From NCBI GenBank assembly GCA_944384995.1, contig CALWVN010000010.1, positions 1 to 61,188 on the forward strand: a stretch of 61,188 nt of DNA, written 5' to 3'. Of this stretch, positions 18,845 to 26,704 are shown piece by piece. The notes under the pieces are model-generated. The model did no database searches. It was given only the letters and a program-made list of their open reading frames with translations, and was not told the origin of the DNA. A program made the translations under genes and the position numbers. Each line of letters opens with the position of its first letter. Position 1 is the first letter of the stretch. Source of the stretch: an uncultured Clostridia bacterium (lineage in GTDB: Bacteria > Bacillota > Clostridia > Oscillospirales > Acutalibacteraceae).

Positions 18845-19099
18845 TTATTTGTGCAACAGCGAAAAGCCTTTCTTTTCATAGGGTTCGGATTGGATGTGCG
18901 TCACACGGTAGCCCGTCGATTCGATGACAGCGCGCAATTTTTCTGTATCCGGCGCGCTTTCCGCGAGGATCTCCGTCTTGCCGGTTTTGTGCGATGAGGT
19001 GACCTTTTTGACTGCAAATTGCTGCCGTACCGCGTCATTGATGTGCGCTTCGCACATCCCGCACGCCATACCGTCTATATCCAATGTGATCTTGACCAT
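18845..19099 (-). CDS. Heavy-metal-associated (HMA) domain protein, CopZ-like
   Basis: An 84-residue single HMA domain. The metal site is GMACGMCEAHI (CxxC) near residues 11-19, matching copper chaperones. It keeps the beta-alpha-beta-beta-alpha-beta pattern and adds ~12 residues at the C terminus. It would carry Cu(I), possibly to the P1B ATPase at 24115, which lacks its own HMA domain. GGAGG precedes the start. It stands alone between a convergent operon and a divergent EFR1 gene. The C-terminal tail resembles that of small cation-transport accessory proteins, so other metals are possible. Confidence 0.82.
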   Translation of the reverse strand: MVKITLDIDGMACGMCEAHINDAVRQQFAVKKVTSSHKTGKTEILAESAPDTEKLRAVIESTGYRVTHIQSEPYEKKGFSLLHK

Positions 19100-19140
19100 A
19101 GCGACCTCCTGATTTGTAGAGAAGTGTTTTGTCTGCGTTA

Positions 19141-19192
19141 GTTAGCAACAGCTAACCATCACTACGGTAACACGCTTTCCCGCGTTTGTCAA
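19141..19192 (-). promoter_or_regulatory. Promoter region and palindrome upstream of the HMA gene
   Basis: Reading leftwards, a perfect -35 TTGACA (19187-19192) is followed 17 bases on by a weak -10 (TACCGT). Just downstream is a perfect inverted repeat GTTAGC-AACA-GCTAAC (19141-19156), resembling half-sites of DtxR-family metal regulators. The binding protein is unknown. Confidence 0.45.
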
Positions 19193-19228
19193 GTGTGATG
19201 CGCGAATTTTACCGGATTTTTATGCGGA

Positions 19229-19257
19229 TTGACTTCATGCCGTCTGCGGGGTACAAT
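19229..19257 (+). promoter_or_regulatory. Promoter of the EFR1 gene
   Basis: TTGACT (19229-19234) and TACAAT (19252-19257) are spaced by 17 bases, about 50 bases before the ATG; AAGGAG precedes the start. Confidence 0.65.
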
Positions 19258-19307
19258 AGTCTTGAAAAAGTCGGGTTTCAGCACGACACGCGCAAGGAGA
19301 ACACAAT

Positions 19308-20060
19308 ATGATTTTATATTTTTCGGGTACGGGCAACAGCCGCTTTGTCGCCGAACGGATCGCTGCTGTAACGGGCGATCCGGTGGGATCGCTCAACGAG
19401 CGTATTCGCTGCCATAACGAGACGGCGATCGAAAACGAAACGCGCTTGATTTTTGTCACGCCGACCTATGCGTGGCGGCTGCCGCGCGTGGTGGAGGCAT
19501 GGATCGAAAAAACGGCGCTGCCGCACTCTGCGGAGGCTTACTTTATATTGACCTGCGGCGACAGCGCGGGCGATGCCTCCAAGTATGCGAAAAAGCTCTG
19601 TGCGCGCAAGGGGCTGCGGTTTATGGGGCTTCGGTGCGTGGTAATGCCCGAAAATTACATCGCCATGTTCGACGTGCCCGAAGCACAGCAGGCGAAAGCC
19701 ATTGTCAAAAAGGCCGTGCCCAAAATCGACGAGCTCGGCCGGCAGATCGCCGCAGGCGAGCCGCTTCCGCCGCAAAAAATCGGACTTATGGATCGGTTAT
19801 ACAGCACGGTCGTCAATCCCGTGTTCTATAAATTCGTGGTCAGCGCCAAGGCGTTTCGCGTAAACGAAGCGTGCGTCGGCTGCGGGAATTGTGCAAACGT
19901 GTGCCCGCTTGGGAACATCACGCTTCAAAACGGAAAACCTGTGTGGGGCAAGGCCTGCACGCACTGCATGGCGTGCATCTGCCTGTGCCCGAAGAGCGCG
20001 ATCGAATACGGCACAAAAAGCGTTGGCAAACCGCGCTACCGCTGCCCCGAAACGGACTAA
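19308..20060 (+). CDS. EFR1-type flavodoxin-ferredoxin fusion protein
   Basis: A 250-residue protein with an N-terminal flavodoxin-like domain (MILYFSGTGNSRFVAE is the FMN phosphate-binding loop) and, from ~185, two 4Fe-4S clusters: CVGCGNCANVCP and CTHCMACICLCP. The family (EFR1) is common in anaerobic Firmicutes and is thought to move electrons, but the partner is not known. The gene has its own promoter and terminator and is not in an operon with its neighbours. Confidence 0.88.
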   Translation: MILYFSGTGNSRFVAERIAAVTGDPVGSLNERIRCHNETAIENETRLIFVTPTYAWRLPRVVEAWIEKTALPHSAEAYFILTCGDSAGDASKYAKKLCARKGLRFMGLRCVVMPENYIAMFDVPEAQQAKAIVKKAVPKIDELGRQIAAGEPLPPQKIGLMDRLYSTVVNPVFYKFVVSAKAFRVNEACVGCGNCANVCPLGNITLQNGKPVWGKACTHCMACICLCPKSAIEYGTKSVGKPRYRCPETD

Positions 20061-20081
20061 ACCCCGAGGCAATACGAAATA

Positions 20082-20113
20082 AACGAGGACGTACAACGGC
20101 GTATGTCCTCGTT
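20082..20113. terminator. Bidirectional terminator between EFR1 and a convergent membrane-protein gene
   Basis: Stem of AACGAGGAC (20082-20090) with GTCCTCGTT (20105-20113), extended by partial GTAC/GTAT pairing, and followed by a T-rich run TTTTCTTT. Confidence 0.75.
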
Positions 20114-20117
20114 TTCT

Positions 20118-20495
20118 TTATCGCAGCAGCTCATCTGTCAGCTGTAGGATCTCTTGCGTAAGCCGCGCCCGCTCTTTTCGGACGAGGTGTTTATACAGCG
20201 GGTAAGCGCTTACTATCCCTGCGATCCCGACCACGCCGATCACAATGCCGGGGATAAACCATTTGCCCGTCCAAACTAAGGTGCAGGACATGCCAAGCCC
20301 CAGCAGCAGTGCGGAAAGGATGCCGAGCGTGAGCGCGGTGATCGTGCCTTTGCGGGTGGCGCTTGCATCCAGCCGGCGCAGGCGCTCCAGCTTGTTTTCT
20401 TCTTTCGGAATGTATTTTGCACGGATCGCTTTGATCTCCTCCTGTTCCTTAGCGGAATAGGAATACGAAAAGCTGTTGTTTTCGGATCGTGTCAT
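20118..20495 (-). CDS. Small two-TM membrane protein of unknown function
   Basis: A 125-residue protein. Residues 1-50 are polar and charged, then two membrane segments (about 52-72 and 80-98), then a basic/helical tail. The segment ILSALLLGLGM...PGIVIGVVGI closely matches the second half of the protein encoded at 23575, so these are paralogues. It lies downstream of the two-component genes and may be in the same transcription unit. I do not recognise a function. AAGGAAG precedes the start. Confidence 0.65.
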   Translation of the reverse strand: MTRSENNSFSYSYSAKEQEEIKAIRAKYIPKEENKLERLRRLDASATRKGTITALTLGILSALLLGLGMSCTLVWTGKWFIPGIVIGVVGIAGIVSAYPLYKHLVRKERARLTQEILQLTDELLR

Positions 20496-20552
20496 GGTTT
20501 TGTCTTCCTTTTTAATTTTTGAAATACGGAAAAGGCGGGGGATCCCCGCTGA

Positions 20553-21413
20553 TTACGAAGGTCTTGTGCCCGACGGCGGCACGGATTTGCCAAGCGCATT
20601 CAGGCGCTTTTGCGCGCGCAAGAGCATTGCTGCAGCGGTGGCGATGCTCAAAAGCGAAACGGCAATGCCAAGGATGATGTCCATGGCATAGACGAACATG
20701 CCGTCGTCGGCGCCGCCGAATTGTGCGAACATGGTGATCTGCAGGGAAAACAGCGACATCAGCGCCCGCACAAAGCAGATGTTTTTGGATGCCGAAAGGA
20801 TGGGGCTAACCTGTTTGCGGAACTTGACAACATTCACGATCGCCAAAATCACACAGTAAAAGGTATAAGCCGCGATCGAAATGGTCAAAATCTCACCGCC
20901 CGCGTTCGTGCCGTCCGAAATAAGCAGGTCGATCATGCAGATGACCGCGACGCTCATCACAAACATCAAAGCGCCGCAGCGCCGGTACGCCTTCCATTCC
21001 GCGCGCTGCCGATCGGTCTTGTCCGCCTGCTTTTTCGCACGGCTGAAATTTCGGATCAGCATAAAGCGCATACCTGAAAGGATCAGGTTGTATACCGCCA
21101 GCGCGCCCTGCCAATAAGACTGCCGCACAAACGCCATGACGAAATAAAAAACGGAATACAGCGTATTAAAGATAAGCCCGATGCAAACGGAGACCTGCGC
21201 GCGGAACAAAGGATCGTTGAAATACCGGTCCACGAGCGGGATTTTGGAAAACGGCTTTTTTATGAGGGCGACCGCACGCGGGATCAGATACACCAGCAGC
21301 ACGCACAGCGCATAGGCGGAAAACGGATAGGCGGCGTAAACGACGGGGGAATCCGTATGCGCGCCGCCGCCGCGAAGATGCCGCACAGCAGAACACAGAA
21401 CAGCGGCGGACAA
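20553..21413 (-). CDS. Polytopic membrane protein, probably frameshifted near its N terminus
   Basis: The open frame gives about 286 residues with some six to eight hydrophobic segments and no recognised domain. As read it must start at a TTG (21413) giving an unlikely N terminus. In another frame a GTG at 21448, with GGGGAG eight bases upstream and overlapping the kinase stop, gives VQRFKKLLKTIFCPPLFCV, a good membrane-protein start that resembles the FCPPL start of similar clostridial proteins. That frame meets the main one if two bases (one GC) are removed from the GC-repeat at about 21359-21371. So the gene is either a recent pseudogene or carries a sequencing error. It follows the histidine kinase gene directly and may be under its control. 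Confidence 0.6.
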   Translation of the reverse strand: MSAAVLCSAVRHLRGGGAHTDSPVVYAAYPFSAYALCVLLVYLIPRAVALIKKPFSKIPLVDRYFNDPLFRAQVSVCIGLIFNTLYSVFYFVMAFVRQSYWQGALAVYNLILSGMRFMLIRNFSRAKKQADKTDRQRAEWKAYRRCGALMFVMSVAVICMIDLLISDGTNAGGEILTISIAAYTFYCVILAIVNVVKFRKQVSPILSASKNICFVRALMSLFSLQITMFAQFGGADDGMFVYAMDIILGIAVSLLSIATAAAMLLRAQKRLNALGKSVPPSGTRPS

Positions 21414-21434
21414 AATATGGTTTTCAACAGTTTT

Positions 21435-22493
21435 TTAAATCTCTGCACGGCGCTTACTCCCCAGCTTTACGGTGAAAGCGGTGCCTTTGTCCACTTCGCT
21501 TTCGACCGTGATCTCCCCGCCGACGATCTCTACGACCCGTTTGACGAGCGCAAGCCCCAAGCCGTTGCCCTGCTCCGCGTGCGACTTGTCCCCCTGGTAG
21601 AATTTTTCAAAGATATGTGCGCCGACCTCACGGCTGATACCGCAGCCCGTATCTGCGACCGTAACGGCGCAGATCCCGCCCTTTTCATGCAAACGTACCG
21701 TGATCTTGCCGCCCGGCGGCGTGAATTTTACCGCGTTGGAAAACAAATTGTTCCACACAAGCGACAAAAGCTCGGCATCTGCCGTGATGAAAACGCCGTC
21801 CGCAATGTCGTTTTCCACTTCCAGCGCCTTTTCCTCCAAGATCGGTTCAAATTGCAGCAAACATTCGCAAAGCTGTTCGCTCAGATCGTAGGTTTCGGCG
21901 TTGGGATAGATCTGCTGGTTTTCCAATTTATTTAAGCGAAGGATGTTGGTGATCAGGTCTGAAAGCCGCTTTGCCGCACCGTTGATTGCCTCGGCGTATT
22001 GCAGGCGGTCTTCCTCGGAAAGCGTAGGGGATTTCAGTATTCGGGCGTAGTTCTGCATGACCGCAAGCGGGGTTTTCAGCTCATGTGAAACGTTCGCAAT
22101 GAAGTCCGCGCGCAGCGTCTCCACGCCCGCGAGTTCTTCGGTCATCCGGTTGATGCCCGCGATAATCAAATTGAAGCGGTTGTCAAAGGGAACGCTGAGT
22201 GGCTCGATCTTTTCGCTGAAATCGCCTGCGGTGATCTTTTGCAAAGAGGTCTCAATGCGGTCGACGGCGCGCGCGTCGGTCAGGTAGATGCGAACCTCGT
22301 TGATGATGCAGAAGAGCAGAGATAAAAAGACAACGTTGATAAAGGTCGCCGTCGCATTCTGCCGAAGCAGCTCGACCTCAATATCGACCGACCGCAGAAA
22401 AAGCAGCATGCTGCAAGTGACGATGAACGCCGTAAGCAGGAAAAAAAGCAAAAAGCGGTAAACGTGCCGCGCAATGTATTTTACGAATTTCAT
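21435..22493 (-). CDS. Two-component sensor histidine kinase
   Basis: A 352-residue membrane kinase: two TM segments (~13-33 and ~52-72) with a short outside loop, a HAMP-like linker, the dimerisation H-box NVSHELKTPLAV, and ATP-binding boxes NNLFSNAVKF (N), DTGCGIS (G1) and GNGLGLALVK (G2). The short sensing loop (about 20 residues) suggests intramembrane sensing. The start ATG at 22493 overlaps the regulator stop (ATGA); a longer in-frame reading to 22628 runs inside the regulator gene and is rejected. Confidence 0.9.
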   Translation of the reverse strand: MKFVKYIARHVYRFLLFFLLTAFIVTCSMLLFLRSVDIEVELLRQNATATFINVVFLSLLFCIINEVRIYLTDARAVDRIETSLQKITAGDFSEKIEPLSVPFDNRFNLIIAGINRMTEELAGVETLRADFIANVSHELKTPLAVMQNYARILKSPTLSEEDRLQYAEAINGAAKRLSDLITNILRLNKLENQQIYPNAETYDLSEQLCECLLQFEPILEEKALEVENDIADGVFITADAELLSLVWNNLFSNAVKFTPPGGKITVRLHEKGGICAVTVADTGCGISREVGAHIFEKFYQGDKSHAEQGNGLGLALVKRVVEIVGGEITVESEVDKGTAFTVKLGSKRRAEI

Positions 22494-23167
22494 TCGTGCA
22501 GCACCGCCTTGTAGCCGAGCCCGTGCACCGTCACGATCTCGAAGTCCTTGCAATCGGCGAATTTTTCCCGCAGCTTGGTCATATACACGTCCACCGTCCG
22601 CGGGCCGGACATGGAGTCCGCGTCCCAAAACTCGTCCATGAGCTGTGAACGGGTAAAGGCCTTTTTTGGGTAGGAAAGCAGCTTGTAAAGCAGATTGAAC
22701 TCGCGCACGGTCAGCGGGATCTCCCTGCCGTCGAGCACGGCGGAGCGTTCCTGTGCGTCAAGCGTGAGCTTGCCGACGGTCAGGTGCTTTTCGGCGGCGA
22801 TCTTCGCGCGCCGCAAAAGCGCCCCGATGCGCAGCAGCAGCTCGTCGAGGTCGATGGGCTTGACCATGTAATCGTCGATCCCTGCGCGGTATCCGCGCAG
22901 CTTTGCGGCGAAATCATCTCGCGCCGTCACAAACAGAAGCGGGATGTCGGTGTTCAACTCGCGCACGGTACGGGCAAATTCAAAACCGTCGATACCCGGC
23001 ATCATAATGTCGGAGATAATGAGGTCAAACACCGTGCCGCCGTACATCTCGTCATAGGCGGCGTTCACGTCCAAACAGCCGACCGCTTCAAAGCCGTTCC
23101 GATTTAAATAGGCGCAGACCGTGCGGTTCAGTTCCCGGTCATCCTCGACCACCAAAATTTTGAACAT
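22490..23167 (-). CDS. OmpR-family response regulator
   Basis: A 225-residue regulator: receiver domain (VVEDDREL acidic pocket, phospho-acceptor Asp in IISDIMMPG, and a Lys in MVKPID) and a C-terminal winged helix (~130-225). It is the partner of the kinase it overlaps. AAGGAG precedes the start and an extended -10 promoter lies at about 23210. Confidence 0.92.
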   Translation of the reverse strand: MFKILVVEDDRELNRTVCAYLNRNGFEAVGCLDVNAAYDEMYGGTVFDLIISDIMMPGIDGFEFARTVRELNTDIPLLFVTARDDFAAKLRGYRAGIDDYMVKPIDLDELLLRIGALLRRAKIAAEKHLTVGKLTLDAQERSAVLDGREIPLTVREFNLLYKLLSYPKKAFTRSQLMDEFWDADSMSGPRTVDVYMTKLREKFADCKDFEIVTVHGLGYKAVLHE

Positions 23168-23209
23168 GTCCTTCCCACTCCTTGCTTTTTTCTTATTCTA
23201 ACGCAAAAG

Positions 23210-23218
23210 ATTATAGCA
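23210..23218 (-). promoter_or_regulatory. Extended -10 promoter of the two-component operon
   Basis: Reading leftwards, TGCTATAAT (23218-23210) is an extended -10 box about 45 bases before the response regulator start. No good -35 box is seen, in keeping with the extended type. Confidence 0.5.
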
Positions 23219-23295
23219 TGGAAATGTTAAAGTTTTGTTTGCAAATGCGCTCTTTAGCAAATTAAGCGGCAGGAGAGATGCCCCCGCCGCCTGGT

Positions 23296-23556
23296 TTATC
23301 GGTTGTCACCGTCCGCCGCCTGTATGCGGGCCTCGGCAGCCTTGATCCGTTCTTCGGCTTCCGTGAGCTGTGCAGCGCGTTCCGCTTCTCTTTGCGCCTT
23401 GTGCGCCTTTATGCTGCCTGCCGCTTTCGCTTCCTGAAAATTGGCTTTCGCTTCTGCTTTGGCGGCGGCGAAATTCGCTTTGTCCACCGCATGCTGTGCT
23501 TTCGTGTCTTCTTTCATCTCCTGAAACGCTTTTTTCAAAAATTCTGACATTTTCAT
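23296..23556 (-). CDS. Small Ala/Lys/Glu-rich coiled-coil protein
   Basis: An 86-residue protein almost entirely predicted as charged helix (AAAKAEAKANFQEAKAAG). It has no membrane segment. Similar short proteins are common in Oscillospiraceae but have no assigned role. It shares an intergenic region of 18 bases with the membrane protein gene at 23575, same strand, so the two are probably co-transcribed. Confidence 0.6.
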   Translation of the reverse strand: MKMSEFLKKAFQEMKEDTKAQHAVDKANFAAAKAEAKANFQEAKAAGSIKAHKAQREAERAAQLTEAEERIKAAEARIQAADGDNR

Positions 23557-23574
23557 CTGCCTCCTATGTAGTTG

Positions 23575-23943
23575 TTATTTCAAACCCTTGCACATGGGGA
23601 TCAGGCACAGCAGCAGCAAAATGCCGATCACGCCGACCACGATCCCGGGGAGCATCATGCTCCAGACCATCGCCATGCACATGCCGACTCCAAGAATGAG
23701 CGCGGAGAGGATGCCGAAGATGAGGATGCCAACCGAGCGCGCGTTGATCTTGATCGCGGGCTTGCCGCTTGCCTTGCGCAGCAGGACGAGCATGATGATG
23801 AGGATCACCGCACCGATGACTGCCACCACGACACCGGGCGTAAAGGCGTTCCATGCCGGCAGCAGGCACATGCACAGCCCCAAGGCAAACAGCAGGCCGC
23901 CGAGCGTACCTAAGATGAGCGCGATAAAGTTCTTCTTTTTCAT
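23575..23943 (-). CDS. Four-TM membrane protein made of two similar halves
   Basis: A 122-residue protein. The two halves align with each other: ILGTLGGLLFALGLCMC then TPGVVVAVIGAVI, and IFGILSALILGVGMCMA then LPGIVVGVIGILL. Each half is two membrane helices with a GxxxxxLG...PGxVxxVIG pattern, so an internal duplication is likely. The product of the gene at 20118 carries one copy of the same unit. I chose the ATG at 23943 because GGGAGG lies nine bases before it; the longer frame to 24048 has no ribosome site. Function unknown; perhaps a cell-envelope partner of the nearby two-component system. Confidence 0.65.
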   Translation of the reverse strand: MKKKNFIALILGTLGGLLFALGLCMCLLPAWNAFTPGVVVAVIGAVILIIMLVLLRKASGKPAIKINARSVGILIFGILSALILGVGMCMAMVWSMMLPGIVVGVIGILLLLCLIPMCKGLK

Positions 23944-24055
23944 TTTGGTTGCCTCCCAGCAAAATTTGTTTTGTACAGCGCTTTCTCGCATCTGTTGTCT
24001 GTATTCTATCGCCGCTTTGTTTGGGTTTTGCTTGCGAAATGTTTGCAAAATATTA

Positions 24056-24090
24056 AAAAGGCATGGTTTCGTGCAAAACCCTGCCTTTTT
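24056..24090 (-). terminator. Intrinsic terminator after the P-type ATPase gene
   Basis: AAAAAGGCA (24056-24064) pairs with TGCCTTTTT (24082-24090), with inner GGTTT/AAACC pairing. Reading leftwards the stem ends in TTTTTAA. Confidence 0.7.
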
Positions 24091-24114
24091 GATTGCATAT
24101 ATACCTTTGAGACC

Positions 24115-26010
24115 TCAGGAGGAGGCGCCGCTGCGCTTTCTCCATCGCAGCAGCAGCGCAGAATGGACGATCACCAGCACGCTGCCCGCGTTGTGCACCA
24201 GCGCCCCGACCACAGGACCCAGCATGCCCGTGATCGCAAGCACGATGGCAATGAAATTGAGCGCCATGGAAAAGGTCAGATTGATTTTAATGGTCGTTAT
24301 CATGCGTTTGGACAGCGCGAACAGATGCGGCAGCTCTTTTACTTCGTCATCGACCAGCGCAATGTCGGCGGCGTCTACGGCAATGTCGCTGCCGACCCCG
24401 CCCATGGCGATGCCGACGTCCGCTTTTTTGAGCGCGGGTGCGTCGTTGATGCCGTCGCCGACCATGCAGACTTGTTTGCCGTCCGCCTGATAGACGCCGA
24501 TCTGCGTGAGCTTATCCTCGGGCAGACAGTTCGCGCGGACATTTTCGATTTGCAGGGCAGACGAAATGGCACGCGCCGCGTTTCCGTTGTCTCCTGTGAG
24601 CAGAACGGGTGTAATACCCAGCCGCGTAAGCGCGCGGATCATCTGTGCGCTCTCCGCCCGTATGGTGTCGGCAAGCACGAGACAGCCGAGTGCTTCGCCG
24701 TCTGCGGCAACATAGATGACCGTGCTGCCCGCGTTATGCGCCTGTGCTGCGATTTCATTTTTCGGCAGGGAAACGTCGTGCTCCGTGAGCAGCTTTTCGT
24801 TGCCTGCCAACACCGTTTTGCCGTCTGCCGCTGCCGAAACACCTTTGCCGGGGCGCATATGAAAATCCGCAGCGGGCGGCAGATCGCCGTCTGTTTCCTG
24901 CCTAAAGCAGCGGACGATCGCCTTGCCGAGTGGGTGCTCGGAGTACTGCTCTGCGGCGGCTGCGAGCCGGTACAGTGTATCGCGCGGACAGTCGGAAAAG
25001 GGGACGACCGCTGTGACCTGCGGTGTGCCGTGCGTGAGCGTGCCCGTTTTGTCAAAGGTGATGACCGAAACGCCCGAAAGCCGTTCGAGCGCGTCGCCCT
25101 CCCGCACCAAAAAGCCGTGCTTGGTTGCGTTGCCGATGGCAGCCATAATGGCGGTGGGTGTGGCAAGCACCAGCGAACAGGGACAGAACACGACCAAAAT
25201 CGTCACCGCGCGGATGAGCTCGCCCGAGATCGCCCAGGTCAGCGCTGCCGCAGACAGTGCGATGATGACGATCCACGTCGCCCAGCGGTCGGCGATGCCG
25301 ACGATCTTCGCCTTGCCTGCGTCGGCGGACTGCACAAGGCGAATCATGCGCTGGATGGAGCTGTCCGCACCGACCTTGGTCGCGCGCATGGTGAATGCGC
25401 CGAATTGGTTGACCGTGCCGCTGGAGACTTCATCGCCCGTGCTTTTGTCCACAGGCAGGGATTCACCGGTCATGACCGCCTGGTTGATGGACGTCTGTCC
25501 CTCGGTGATCACGCCGTCCACGGGTACGGTCTCGCCGGGCAGCACGCGCAGCAGATCACCGACCCGGACTTCCTCGGCGGGTACGATGCGCTCCTTCCCG
25601 TTTGTGCAGACCCGCGCGGTCTGCGGCGTCAGGTGCACGAGCTTTTCAATGCCCGCGCGCGCCCGCGCCACGGTCAGATCCTCCAAAAGCGCGCCGAGCT
25701 GCATGATAAAGGCGACCTCGCCCGCCGCGAAATCCTCGCCGATGCAGACCGACGCGATCAGCGCCATGGAAACAAGAACGTCGGCCTTGATGTCGAACGC
25801 CGTCACAAGCCCGATGAGCGCTTCGAGCACGATGGGGACGCCGCAAAGCAGAATGGCGACCCACGCCGCGTCGAACGGCAGCGCGAGCAGATCAAACAGA
25901 CTAACGATCAGCGCCGCGCCCGAAAGCACGAGCAGCAGGATGTCCTTGCGAATGCCGCCGAGCGCCAAAAACGCCTCCAGCTTTTCGGTACATGCTTTTA
26001 TGTAGCGCAT
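24115..26010 (-). CDS. P1B-type heavy-metal ATPase without N-terminal metal-binding domain (copper-type)
   Basis: A 631-residue metal pump. Key motifs: TGES (actuator), FCPCSLVLATPTA with the CPC membrane metal site, DKTGTLTHG (phosphorylated Asp), SEHPLG (HP motif) and GDGINDAPAL. The sequence after CPC (LATPTAI) is closer to copper than to zinc/cadmium pumps. It has no N-terminal HMA domain; the separate HMA protein at 18845 could replace it. It has a near-perfect promoter overlapped by a CsoR-like box, and csoR is the next gene upstream, so it is likely induced by Cu(I). Zinc or cadmium export remains possible. GAGG precedes the start by six bases. Confidence 0.88.
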   Translation of the reverse strand: MRYIKACTEKLEAFLALGGIRKDILLLVLSGAALIVSLFDLLALPFDAAWVAILLCGVPIVLEALIGLVTAFDIKADVLVSMALIASVCIGEDFAAGEVAFIMQLGALLEDLTVARARAGIEKLVHLTPQTARVCTNGKERIVPAEEVRVGDLLRVLPGETVPVDGVITEGQTSINQAVMTGESLPVDKSTGDEVSSGTVNQFGAFTMRATKVGADSSIQRMIRLVQSADAGKAKIVGIADRWATWIVIIALSAAALTWAISGELIRAVTILVVFCPCSLVLATPTAIMAAIGNATKHGFLVREGDALERLSGVSVITFDKTGTLTHGTPQVTAVVPFSDCPRDTLYRLAAAAEQYSEHPLGKAIVRCFRQETDGDLPPAADFHMRPGKGVSAAADGKTVLAGNEKLLTEHDVSLPKNEIAAQAHNAGSTVIYVAADGEALGCLVLADTIRAESAQMIRALTRLGITPVLLTGDNGNAARAISSALQIENVRANCLPEDKLTQIGVYQADGKQVCMVGDGINDAPALKKADVGIAMGGVGSDIAVDAADIALVDDEVKELPHLFALSKRMITTIKINLTFSMALNFIAIVLAITGMLGPVVGALVHNAGSVLVIVHSALLLRWRKRSGASS

Positions 26011-26034
26011 AAGAAGCCTCTTTTCTGCAACAAT

Positions 26035-26086
26035 TATACCTATAGGGGTATATGTATATTATACAGATGCATATGGCCGCTGTCAA
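26035..26086 (-). promoter_or_regulatory. Promoter of the metal ATPase with a CsoR-like operator
   Basis: Reading leftwards: perfect TTGACA (26086-26081), 17-base spacer, perfect TATAAT (26063-26058). The palindromic box TATACC-TATA-GGGGTATA (26035-26052) covers the expected start site. The form (T/A-rich arms, C/G tract) is that of CsoR operators. This explains a promoter with consensus boxes being kept off until metal is present. Confidence 0.78.
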
Positions 26087-26202
26087 GAGGAGATAGATAT
26101 TTCTGCGCCGGGTTCAAAGCAAGACGTCATTAACTCTGCGGGATAGGCGCATGCAGCGTTCGCAAAACAGAATGACCTGCATTCGAAATCTGCAATATAA
26201 AA

Positions 26203-26229
26203 GCGGCTTCCCCGCAAAGGGAAAGCCGC
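26203..26229 (-). terminator. Terminator of csoR
   Basis: GCGGCTT-CCCC (26204 on) pairs with GGGAAAGCCGC up to 26229 with a small loop; reading leftwards it is followed by TTTTATATT. Confidence 0.65.
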
Positions 26230-26243
26230 CCGAAAACCGTTTG

Positions 26244-26519
26244 TTACTGCATATTGGCAAACCGCTCCACAGCCTTGGTGAAGTTTTCAATGGTTTTATC
26301 GGCGTCGCCGTGCTCGATCCCGTCGCGCACGCAGTGCTTGATGTGCCCCTCCAAAACGACCTGCCCGACCTTGTTCAGGGCGGATTTTGCCGCATTGATC
26401 TGTGAGAGCACATCCTCGCAGGGCACGTCCTCATCCACCATGCGGTCGATCGCCTGCACCTGCCCGATGATTTTTTTCAGCCTGCGGTGCAGGTTGTCCG
26501 CGTCCATGCATTGCCGCAT
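26244..26519 (-). CDS. csoR: CsoR-type copper-sensing repressor (DUF156 family)
   Basis: A 91-residue all-helical repressor. The Cu(I) ligands of CsoR are at the right spacing: C34, then H59 and C63 (HIKHC), i.e. 25 and 4 residues apart. FrmR and RcnR members have a different set. It should bind the box at 26035-26052 without copper and release it when Cu(I) is bound. I prefer the ATG at 26519 because GGAGG is eight bases upstream; the ATG at 26525 would be only two bases from it. Confidence 0.9.
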   Translation of the reverse strand: MRQCMDADNLHRRLKKIIGQVQAIDRMVDEDVPCEDVLSQINAAKSALNKVGQVVLEGHIKHCVRDGIEHGDADKTIENFTKAVERFANMQ

Positions 26520-26704
26520 CGCCATCGCCTCCGTTCGCGAGAATCAAATCTATCTTTTATTATATCGGATTGTGCCGCCCTGTCAAGCGCGGCGCAGGGA
26601 AACGGTCGGTTCAAAATGCATCCGTTTTGCCGACGCGGCCTCCAAAACAGACGGTTCCCAAAACCGCGCATTTGTGCTACAATCAAACAAAAAGGGGGAA
26701 CGCC

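Noticed and set aside
19141-19156. CsoR site for the HMA gene
   Set aside because: The palindrome lacks the C/G tract of the box at 26035 and looks like a different regulator's site.
23971-26133. Long + strand open frame (720 codons) over the metal ATPase gene
   Set aside because: It is antisense to a P-type ATPase with every family motif, is rich in Arg/His in the manner of GC-rich shadow frames, and has no ribosome site.
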